Below, piece after piece: positions 1 to 4,425 of a DNA stretch of 5,529 nucleotides (within the stretch, counting starts at the first letter, position 1; each line of letters starts with the position of its first letter). The notes below the pieces were generated by a model. The model saw only the letters and a list, made by a program, of their open reading frames with translations, was not told the origin of the DNA and made no database searches. The translations under genes were made by a program, and so were the position numbers. The stretch lies in assembly GCA_046261635.1 (NCBI GenBank), contig JBHEOL010000051.1:1-5529 (forward strand), in the 5' to 3' direction. This DNA is from JBHEPS01 sp046261635. GTDB lineage: Bacteria; Acidobacteriota; Thermoanaerobaculia; Gp7-AA8.

Positions 1-720
1 GAGGACGGCTCTTTCCACGGAATCGACGGCAGCCCCGACTACGTCCGCAACGCCTGCGACGCATCGCTCCGGCGCCTCGGCATCGACACCATCGACCTCT
101 ACTACCAGCACCGCGTCGACACGAAGACTCCGATCGAGGAAACGATCGGCGCGATGGCCGAACTGGTGCGGGCCGGAAAGGTCCGCTACCTCGGCCTCTC
201 CGAAGCCGCTCCTCGGACGATCCGGCGCGCGCACGTCACGCATCCGATCAGCGCCCTCCAGACCGAGTACTCCCTCTGGAGCCGCGAGCCCGAGGACGAG
301 ATCCTCGCGACGGTGCGCGACCTCGGAATCGGCTTCGTCGCCTATAGCCCGCTCGGACGCGGATTCCTCACCGGGCGATACCGCTCGGTCGACGACCTAG
401 AGCCGTACGACTACCGTCGCAAAGCGCCCCGGTTTCAGGGAGACAACTTCCGGAAAAACCTCCTCCTCGTGGAGAAGATCGAAGAGCTGGCTCGACGGAA
501 ACGGGTGACGCCTTCGCAGCTCGCGCTCGCATGGGTCCTGCGGCAGGGAGAGGATATCGTCCCGATCCCGGGCACGAAGCACGTCCGCTACCTCGAGGAG
601 AACGTCCATGCGCTCGAGATCGAGCTGACCGACGAGGAGCTCCGCGAGATCGATACCATCGCTCCGAAGGGAATCGCGGTCGGAGAACGCTACCCCGACA
701 TGAGCAGCGTGAACCGGTAG
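1..720 (+). CDS. Aldo/keto reductase, AKR13/YakC-like (5' partial)
   Basis: This is an NADPH-dependent oxidoreductase of the aldo/keto reductase superfamily, predicted to be cytosolic and to reduce aldehydes or ketones; the substrate cannot be read from the sequence. The frame is open from base 1, so the start lies outside the window; 239 codons and a TAG stop remain of a family that usually runs to about 320-340 residues. Visible motifs are DLYYQHRVD at codons 32-40, with the catalytic-tetrad His at codon 37 (109-111), the SPLGRGFLTG strand-loop at codons 116-125, and the cofactor-binding IPGTKH at codons 189-194, followed by the usual EENVHAL helix. The tetrad Asp, Tyr and Lys would lie in the missing N-terminal part. 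The ending GERYPDMSSVNR is typical of the YakC/AKR13 branch. An internal ATG at 154 is not the start, because conserved family sequence continues upstream of it. The gene converges on the transglycosylase gene. The family call is firm; the subfamily is inferred. Confidence 0.95.
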   Translation, partial: EDGSFHGIDGSPDYVRNACDASLRRLGIDTIDLYYQHRVDTKTPIEETIGAMAELVRAGKVRYLGLSEAAPRTIRRAHVTHPISALQTEYSLWSREPEDEILATVRDLGIGFVAYSPLGRGFLTGRYRSVDDLEPYDYRRKAPRFQGDNFRKNLLLVEKIEELARRKRVTPSQLALAWVLRQGEDIVPIPGTKHVRYLEENVHALEIELTDEELREIDTIAPKGIAVGERYPDMSSVNR

Positions 721-742
721 GGGCCGCCGACCGCGCAGTCAT

Positions 743-802
743 CCTGAGAGGCTGTGAAAGAAACCAGAGGGGCCGCGCTGGTTTCTTTCACAGCCTCTGA
801 GG
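743..802. repeat. Near-perfect inverted repeat between convergent genes (REP-like or bidirectional terminator)
   Basis: The arms at 747-767 and 778-798 are exact reverse complements over 21 bp, around a 10-base GC-rich loop (768-777). After one mismatch, three more base pairs (743-745 with 800-802) extend the stem. The element starts 22 bp after the reductase stop and ends 55 bp before the 3' end of the convergent transglycosylase gene. That position suits a transcription barrier for both genes. However, neither side has a T-tract and the stem is much longer than a usual intrinsic terminator, so a dispersed REP/MITE-like palindrome is at least as likely. No second copy was seen in this window. 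Confidence 0.85.
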
Positions 803-857
803 GAGCGCCGCACCTGATGGGCCACCTCACGAGAACCGCGAGCGCGACCGAAGGATC

Positions 858-1601
858 TCAAAATGGCAGGATCCCGCCACCTGCCCGTTCCCCCGCACCG
901 CCGAACCCGTACCTCGCCGGTTCCTTCCCGATGCGCGCGGCCGCGACCATCGCCGGGACGAAATCCTGAGTCTCCGGCGGCAGCAGCTCGCGAATCCGAT
1001 AGAAGTCGGCGTCCGTCCCGCGGTCGTTTCCCGTCTGCTCGACCATGATGCGCGCGACGCGGTTCTCCCCGACGTTGTACGCGGCGGCGGCGAGATACCA
1101 GGAGTCGAAGTGGTCGTGGAGCTTCGCGAGATACGCGAGCGCGGCGTCGGTCGACTTCTCCGGATCGAGCCGCTCGTCGACCTCGTCGTCGACCCGCAGC
1201 CCATGGCGCCGCGCGGTGTCGGGGACGAGCTGCCACATCCCGGCCGCTCCCCACGCCGAACGCGCCTCGGGGTTGAACCCCGACTCGATCATCGCCAGAT
1301 AAATGAGATCGAGGGGCATCCCGCGTTGGCGGAGCCTGCCCAGAATCATCGACTCGTACTCAGGTTTGCGCGCGAGGTACCCGGCGATCTCCTCGCGCTT
1401 GTCGCCGGTTGTGAAGCGGTCGACCCAGAAATCGACCCGCTCGTGCGACAGGTTCGCAATGTCCCACGCGACGTTCGGCGGGGCGCTCGCCGGCGGTCTC
1501 ACGACGGGCGACGACGACGGAAGCGACGTGCAGCCGGCGGCTCCGAGGGCGATGGCGAAGGAAAGAGAAGCAACTGCCGGACGGCTGAAGAAGGCATTCA
1601 T
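858..1601 (-). CDS. Lipoprotein lytic transglycosylase, SLT/GH23 domain (MltD-like catalytic domain)
   Basis: This is a murein lytic transglycosylase that cleaves the MurNAc-GlcNAc bond of peptidoglycan with 1,6-anhydro product formation; it is predicted to be periplasmic and lipid-anchored. The 247-residue protein begins with a hydrophobic signal segment ending in AAGC (Cys24, lipobox-like with Ala at -3). A Ser/Pro-rich linker follows to about residue 44. The SLT domain then shows AMIESGFNP with the catalytic Glu106, GAAGMWQ at 118-124, and AYNVGENRV at 174-182, all standard GH23 motifs in the right order. It is shorter than classic MltD and has no LysM repeats, so it carries little beyond the catalytic domain. 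I chose the ATG at 1601 because GGAGA lies 9 bases upstream of it. An in-frame ATG at 1625 would add eight residues (MSRGRLVS), including two arginines, but has a weaker ribosome site. The gene diverges from the zinc-ribbon gene across a 141-bp spacer. Confidence 0.93.
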   Translation of the reverse strand: MNAFFSRPAVASLSFAIALGAAGCTSLPSSSPVVRPPASAPPNVAWDIANLSHERVDFWVDRFTTGDKREEIAGYLARKPEYESMILGRLRQRGMPLDLIYLAMIESGFNPEARSAWGAAGMWQLVPDTARRHGLRVDDEVDERLDPEKSTDAALAYLAKLHDHFDSWYLAAAAYNVGENRVARIMVEQTGNDRGTDADFYRIRELLPPETQDFVPAMVAAARIGKEPARYGFGGAGERAGGGILPF

Positions 1602-1742
1602 CGATACGAGTCTCCCGCGGCTCATTACGCAGGTTTCCCGCCAGAGTGAAATGGCTCAGGCTGCCGCCTGGAATGGCGGCTCACCGATCGCATCGGACGG
1701 CCTCTGCTAAGCTTCGTCGACTCCCCGGTTCGAGAGGCGCAA

Positions 1743-1883
1743 ATGAGCAAGGCGAACAAACAGAAGAAACCCGGCGACACGAACATGCCGAAGTGCCCCA
1801 TCTGCGGACGCCGCTCGACGGTCCGCCGGGTCGAAGGCGGGATGTACTACTGCGATCACTGCCACCAGGCCTTCACCGTTTGA
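1743..1883 (+). CDS. Zinc-ribbon microprotein, 46 residues
   Basis: This small protein has two CXXC knuckles, CPIC at residues 18-21 and CDHC at 37-40. They are separated by 15 residues, which is the arrangement of a single zinc ribbon. The first 17 residues are strongly basic (KANKQKK). An aromatic YY precedes the second knuckle, and the chain ends HQAFTV. It is likely to be a soluble zinc-binding protein that touches nucleic acid or a protein partner; the function is unknown, and I do not assign one. The start is well supported: GAGAGG (1732-1737) lies 5 bases before the ATG, and the stop is TGA. It is transcribed away from the transglycosylase gene and lies upstream of the pseudouridine synthase gene across a 142-bp hairpin-rich gap, so it is probably monocistronic. 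The knuckles and ribosome site make it a credible gene despite its size. A chance reading frame is the alternative. Confidence 0.8.
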   Translation: MSKANKQKKPGDTNMPKCPICGRRSTVRRVEGGMYYCDHCHQAFTV

Positions 1884-1913
1884 AAAACCCGAGCGCTGTC
1901 GCAGCGACCCTGT

Positions 1914-1943
1914 GGCCACGGCTTGGTCTCATCAGCCGTGGCC
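1914..1943 (+). terminator. Hairpin after the zinc-ribbon gene, possible terminator
   Basis: A perfect 10-bp stem, GGCCACGGCT (1914-1923) with AGCCGTGGCC (1934-1943), encloses a 10-base loop and begins 30 bases after the zinc-ribbon stop codon. The right arm can instead pair with GCCACGG at 1948-1954 (7 bp with CCGTGGC at 1936-1942), so two exclusive foldings exist. No T-tract follows, so it is not a canonical intrinsic terminator. It could end the microprotein transcript or be part of a structured leader for the pseudouridine synthase gene. Confidence 0.5.
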
Positions 1944-1977
1944 TTGAGCCACGGAGCCGGACCGGAGCCACATCCGC

Positions 1978-2003
1978 CCGCGGTTGATGAAACCAAACCG
2001 CGG
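1978..2003 (+). repeat. Inverted repeat in the leader of the pseudouridine synthase gene
   Basis: CCGCGGTT (1978-1985) and AACCGCGG (1996-2003) form an exact 8-bp stem with a 10-base loop. The stem ends 22 bases before the ATG of the downstream gene, which lacks a ribosome-binding site. The element could be an operator, an mRNA structure near the start, or chance pairing in GC-rich DNA; its function is not known. Confidence 0.4.
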
Positions 2004-2025
2004 CCACGCGTGATACGTTGAATCG

Positions 2026-2877
2026 ATGAACGACCCCGAGGGGACCCTGCTGCTGGATCTGCTTCAGGGGCGCTTTCCCGCGTCGTCGAAGACCACGCTT
2101 CGGACCATGCTCGGGAGCGACCGGGTGCGCGTGAATGGCGTCCCCGAGCGCGATGCCAAGCGAGTGATCGGTCCGGACGATCAGGTCGAAGTGGCCGCGA
2201 GATCGGTCCGCCCTCTCGATCCGCGCGTGCGGATCGTCTTCGAGGACAGCGACCTGGTCGTGGTCGACAAGGCCCCCGGCCTTCTCACGGTCCCGAGCCC
2301 CGAGGTGCAGTACGAGACGGCGGAAAGTTTCCTCAACGCCCATTACGGAGGAAGCGTGGACGACCCCCGCGTCCATCACGTTCACCGACTCGACCGCGAT
2401 ACGTCCGGGGTGCTGGTGTTCGCACGCAATACCTTCATCCGCGAGCGGCTGCGAATCCTGTTCGAGACCCACGACATCGAACGAACCTACACGGCCATCG
2501 TCCACGGTAAGCTGCGGGAGTCCTCGGGGACGTTCCGCTCGATTCTCGCCGAGGATCGCGACCTCCGCGTCCGGAGCGTCGCGAGCGCATCCGAGGGGAA
2601 GGAGGCGATCACGCACTGGCGCACGGTCGCCTCGGGGCGGCGCTACTCGATCCTGGAGCTGACCCTCGAAACGGGGCGGCGCAACCAGATCCGGGTCCAT
2701 CTCTCGGAAGCAGGCCACCCGATCGTCGGCGACACGATGTACGGCCGCGGACGCGACGACGATTTCGGCCGCCTCGCTCTCCATGCGAAAACCCTCGGCT
2801 TCGTGCATCCGACGACCGGAAAGATGATGCGGTTCACTGCCGAGGTGCCCCGGGCGTTTCGCGAGCTCGCGCTCTGA
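2026..2877 (+). CDS. RluA-family 23S rRNA-type pseudouridine synthase with S4 domain
   Basis: This enzyme isomerises uridine to pseudouridine in structured RNA, most likely 23S rRNA, although which position cannot be told. The 283-residue protein has an N-terminal S4 RNA-binding domain at about residues 5-58 (LRTMLGSDRVRVNG is the typical core), followed by the catalytic domain. The signature HRLDRDTSG is at 120-128, with the catalytic Asp123. The GRRNQIRVHL block at 217-226 and LALHA at 250-254 complete the RluA set. The length is usual for RluC/RluD-type proteins. The start is constrained: an in-frame TGA lies at 2011-2013, only 12 bases upstream of the ATG, and the next ATG (2107) would cut into the S4 domain. 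No Shine-Dalgarno sequence precedes the ATG, so initiation may be leaderless or weak. The vapBC operon follows after 111 bp with its own promoter, so the gene appears to be transcribed alone. Confidence 0.95.
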   Translation: MNDPEGTLLLDLLQGRFPASSKTTLRTMLGSDRVRVNGVPERDAKRVIGPDDQVEVAARSVRPLDPRVRIVFEDSDLVVVDKAPGLLTVPSPEVQYETAESFLNAHYGGSVDDPRVHHVHRLDRDTSGVLVFARNTFIRERLRILFETHDIERTYTAIVHGKLRESSGTFRSILAEDRDLRVRSVASASEGKEAITHWRTVASGRRYSILELTLETGRRNQIRVHLSEAGHPIVGDTMYGRGRDDDFGRLALHAKTLGFVHPTTGKMMRFTAEVPRAFRELAL

Positions 2878-2933
2878 GCGGCGGCCGACCTGCTCCGGGC
2901 TGGTGGCACTTCTCCGCCGGCATCCACCCTCCC

Positions 2934-2958
2934 GATCGTGCATCCCTCATGCATCATC
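2934..2958. promoter_or_regulatory. Candidate VapBC autoregulatory operator
   Basis: Two 10-base arms (2934-2943 and 2949-2958) match as an inverted repeat at 8 of 10 positions, with a perfect TGCAT/ATGCA core around a 5-base spacer. TGCATC also occurs twice in direct orientation at 2939 and 2950. The element lies just upstream of the -10 box and would cover the -35 region. VapB antitoxins commonly repress their own operon by binding such repeats; applying this here is inference from position. Confidence 0.5.
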
Positions 2959-2961
2959 TGA

Positions 2962-2967
2962 TATACT
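2962..2967 (+). promoter_or_regulatory. -10 box of the vapBC promoter
   Basis: TATACT matches the TATAAT consensus at five of six positions, in a local AT-rich patch of otherwise GC-rich DNA. It would start transcription about 15 bases before the vapB ATG. No good -35 hexamer is visible at 16-18 bp upstream, where TGCATC lies, so the promoter may be weak or depend on other contacts. Confidence 0.55.
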
Positions 2968-2988
2968 GGTCACCCATCAGGAGCGGAG

Positions 2989-3180
2989 ATGCGAACCACG
3001 ATCAATCTCGACGACGATCTTCTCGAGGAAGCCCACCGGGTGACCGGTCTCCGCGAACGCACCGAACTGGTTCACGAGGGACTGCGGGCGCTGATCGCAC
3101 GGGAGAAAGCGCGGCGTCTCGCGCGCCTCGCCGGCAGTGAGCCGCAACTCCAGGCGGCTCCGCGCCGTCGCGTCTCGTGA
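2989..3180 (+). CDS. vapB: VapB antitoxin (ribbon-helix-helix-type, DUF2191 family)
   Basis: This is the antitoxin of a type II toxin-antitoxin pair. It is predicted to bind and neutralise the VapC RNase encoded next to it and, as a dimer, to bind the operon's promoter. The 63-residue protein opens with RTTINLDDDLLEEA, the beta strand and first helix of the VapB family. A second helix (about residues 22-46, RERTELVHEGLRALIAREKA) follows. The basic C-terminal tail (47-63) is where the toxin-binding segment is expected. AGGAG (2979-2983) lies 5 bases before the ATG, fixing the start. Its TGA overlaps the GTG start of vapC by 4 bases, so the two are translationally coupled. The short leader and upstream inverted repeat suggest autoregulation. 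The family call is secure; the DNA-binding role is inferred from homologues. Confidence 0.92.
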   Translation: MRTTINLDDDLLEEAHRVTGLRERTELVHEGLRALIAREKARRLARLAGSEPQLQAAPRRRVS

Positions 3181-3542
3181 TCCTGGTCGACACGTCCGTG
3201 TGGGTCGAGCATCTGAGGAGAGGGTTGCCCGGCCTGGCGGATGTTCTCGACCAGGGGCTCGTACTCGTTCACCCGTTCGTCGTCGGGGAACTCGCATGCG
3301 GCAATCTCGCGAATCGCCGCGAGATCCTCGATCTCCTGGCGGCGCTCCCCGTGGCGGTCAGCGCCACCGACGACGAGGTCATGCACCTCCTCGAAGAGCG
3401 GCGCCTCACGGGAAGGGGGATCGGCTGGGTCGACGCGCACCTCCTCGCCTCCGCCCTGCTGAGTGACGCGGCCCTTTGGACGCGCGACCGGCGGCTGGCC
3501 GAGACTGCCATGCATCTCGGGATCGAGTTCCGACCGGAGTGA
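3177..3542 (+). CDS. vapC: VapC toxin, PIN-domain ribonuclease
   Basis: This is a metal-dependent endoribonuclease of the PIN fold, the toxin of the VapBC pair; family members cut tRNA or rRNA and stop translation. The 121-residue length is normal. The acidic metal-binding residues are all present: Asp5 in VDTSVW, Glu38 in VGELACG, Asp86 in WVDAHLLA and Asp104 in TRDRRL, so the toxin looks intact. The start is a GTG at 3177, inside the last codons of vapB, giving a 4-base GTGA overlap typical of coupled toxin-antitoxin genes. No later start would keep the VDTSVW strand. The operon ends here, and the next gene converges on it with a 38-bp gap in which I see no strong hairpin. The target RNA cannot be inferred. 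Confidence 0.94.
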   Translation: MILVDTSVWVEHLRRGLPGLADVLDQGLVLVHPFVVGELACGNLANRREILDLLAALPVAVSATDDEVMHLLEERRLTGRGIGWVDAHLLASALLSDAALWTRDRRLAETAMHLGIEFRPE

Positions 3543-3580
3543 ACCCCACCAGTCATTGGATGGCTTGGCTGCCTGCGGCG

Positions 3581-3916
3581 TCAGGACGTGCGGTCGACGA
3601 CCTTCGCCACCGGCGCGTTGGTCGCGACCGACTTGATCCCGTTCTCCATCGACGACTTCGAGGCGTACATCTCACTCTTCCCGATCGTCTCCCCGTTGCG
3701 CGCCTTGACCACGAAGTAGGCGCTCCCGTCCTTGGCGACCTTGCGCAGGAAGCTGTTGTCGTCGCTCGCGTTCTTCCGCACCGACTCGACGCCGCTCTTC
3801 ACGGCCGCCTTCGAGTCGTACCGCTGGCTGGAGAGGATGACCTGGTTGTTCCCCGCTCGCAGGAGGAACCGGAACTTCCCAGTCTTCCCGACCTCGATCA
3901 TGAATGTGCCCGCCAT
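3581..3916 (-). CDS. DUF1508/YegP-like small protein with two tandem repeats
   Basis: This 111-residue protein has two tandem DUF1508 units, at about residues 13-50 and 64-101. Each has a beta strand (GKFRFLLRA, GSAYFVVKA), a short turn with NNQVI or NGETI, a serine-rich strand (SSQRYDSK, SEMYASK) and an amphipathic helix ending in Asn-Ala. This is the YegP family layout; the proteins are small and cytosolic, with no firmly established function. The start at 3916 is well supported because AAGGAGG stands 5 bases upstream of the ATG. An in-frame ATG at 3985 would add 23 residues that are not part of the family and lacks such a site. The gene is transcribed alone, convergent with vapC. A sigma-54-like element upstream may drive it. 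Confidence 0.92.
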   Translation of the reverse strand: MAGTFMIEVGKTGKFRFLLRAGNNQVILSSQRYDSKAAVKSGVESVRKNASDDNSFLRKVAKDGSAYFVVKARNGETIGKSEMYASKSSMENGIKSVATNAPVAKVVDRTS

Positions 3917-3973
3917 GGATGCCTCCTTGGGTGATCTTCGCCGAAGTGAGTCCGACGCGACCAACAGTCTTAC

Positions 3974-3988
3974 GCAAGAACCCAACCA
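3974..3988 (-). promoter_or_regulatory. Weak sigma-54-type -24/-12 element upstream of the DUF1508 gene
   Basis: Read on the minus strand the sequence is TGGTTGGGTTCTTGC. It has TGG and TTGC at the exact spacing of the sigma-54 consensus (first G of GG to G of GC is 12 bases), but lacks the CAC that normally follows TGG. Transcription would start near 3962, giving a leader of about 46 bases that includes the strong ribosome site. No convincing sigma-70 promoter is seen in the same stretch. The match is partial and could be chance. Confidence 0.35.
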
Positions 3989-3990
3989 AC

Positions 3991-4245
3991 TGCATGCTGA
4001 ATCTCGAGAATCAACGGAAATCCGTTGACGGTGTACACGTGCGACTGCGCCGAGTCGATCATCGACACGTAGGCATCGAGGGTTCGCGCGTCGCGGAGTC
4101 CGTGATGCACGACGATGCGCGCCGCGGCGGTCCCTTCAGCTTCGCGCTCCTCGACGTCGAAGGGCGACCCACCGACGGCGGTCCAAGCCTCCATAAAACA
4201 TCGATCGATCGCCGCAACGGCAGGAGCGCAAACACGAGCGCTATC
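3991..4245 (-). pseudogene. Remnant of a phospholipase D/cardiolipin-synthase-like gene
   Basis: The minus-strand frame between stops at 3970-3972 and 4276-4278 encodes a recognisable middle piece of a PLD-superfamily protein. Its segments include APAVAAIDRCFMEAW, then ARTLDAYVSMIDSA and HVYTVNGFPLILEIQHA. In whole proteins the first segment follows the first HKD motif and the others open the second PLD domain. Neither HKD catalytic motif is present. The similarity stops abruptly after QHA at about 3991, where the frame runs on into six unrelated residues and a stop, and it fades upstream at about 4245. The ATG at 4194 has no ribosome site and lies inside the similar region. I read this as about 85 codons of a deleted gene, still without stop codons and so perhaps fairly recent. 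The alternative, a small functional protein, is less likely. The family call is from memory of conserved blocks, not from a search. Confidence 0.6.
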
Positions 4246-4291
4246 GATTTCCGCACTGGCGCGACGCGCGCCCTTTCACCTGTTCTGTCGT

Positions 4292-4333
4292 GGGAAAGGA
4301 AAATTTCCGGATTTCCCGGCCGGAATTTCCAGG
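4292..4333. repeat. ATTTCC repeat cluster upstream of the sigma-54-type promoter
   Basis: ATTTCC occurs three times within 28 bases (4303, 4311 and 4325), each followed by GG directly or after one base. GGAAAATTTCC (4298-4308) is a palindrome around a central A, and GGGAAA (4292-4297) is inverted as TTTCCC (4312-4317). The cluster ends 6 bases before the putative -24 element, about 33-75 bases upstream of the predicted start. It may bind an activator or repressor of the secreted-protein gene. The stretch is AT-richer than its surroundings. Confidence 0.4.
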
Positions 4334-4339
4334 ACCTGG

Positions 4340-4355
4340 TGGTACCCCGCTTGCA
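4340..4355 (+). promoter_or_regulatory. Sigma-54-type promoter (-24/-12) for the DUF3494 gene
   Basis: TGGTAC, five bases, then TTGCA matches the sigma-54 consensus TGGCAC-N5-TTGCW at all but one named position, with the required 12-base GG-to-GC spacing (GG 4341-4342, GC 4353-4354). Transcription would begin near 4366, leaving a 60-base leader that carries the AAGGAGA ribosome site of the downstream gene. If real, the gene needs an enhancer-binding activator, whose gene is not in this window. Confidence 0.6.
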
Positions 4356-4425
4356 TCGTGTTAGGCCCCCGCTCCAAGGTGGATGAAGGCCTGGTTTTCC
4401 GTAACTCGGGAAAAGGAGATTCAAA

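Noticed and set aside
1110..1649. Long plus-strand open frame of 179 codons across the transglycosylase gene
   Set aside because: It is antisense to a gene with complete GH23 motifs, is arginine-rich and low in complexity as expected of a shadow frame in GC-rich DNA, and matches no family I recognise.
2878..2933. Possible terminator after the pseudouridine synthase gene (GGCGG near 2880 with CCGCC near 2917)
   Set aside because: The arms are only about 5 bp with a loop of over 30 bases and no T-tract, which is expected by chance in this base composition.
1873..2943. Minus-strand open frame of 356 codons opposite the pseudouridine synthase gene
   Set aside because: It lies opposite a clear RluA-family gene, and its composition (His, Arg, Gly, Asp-rich, no motifs) is that of the complement of a GC-rich gene.
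3543..3580. Terminator between vapC and the DUF1508 gene
   Set aside because: Only a 4-bp CCTG/CAGG pairing is visible near the gap, too weak to call.
3904..4386. Plus-strand open frame of 160 codons in the spacer before the DUF3494 gene
   Set aside because: It begins inside the DUF1508 gene on the other strand, runs antisense to the PLD-like remnant, has no ribosome site and shows no family features.
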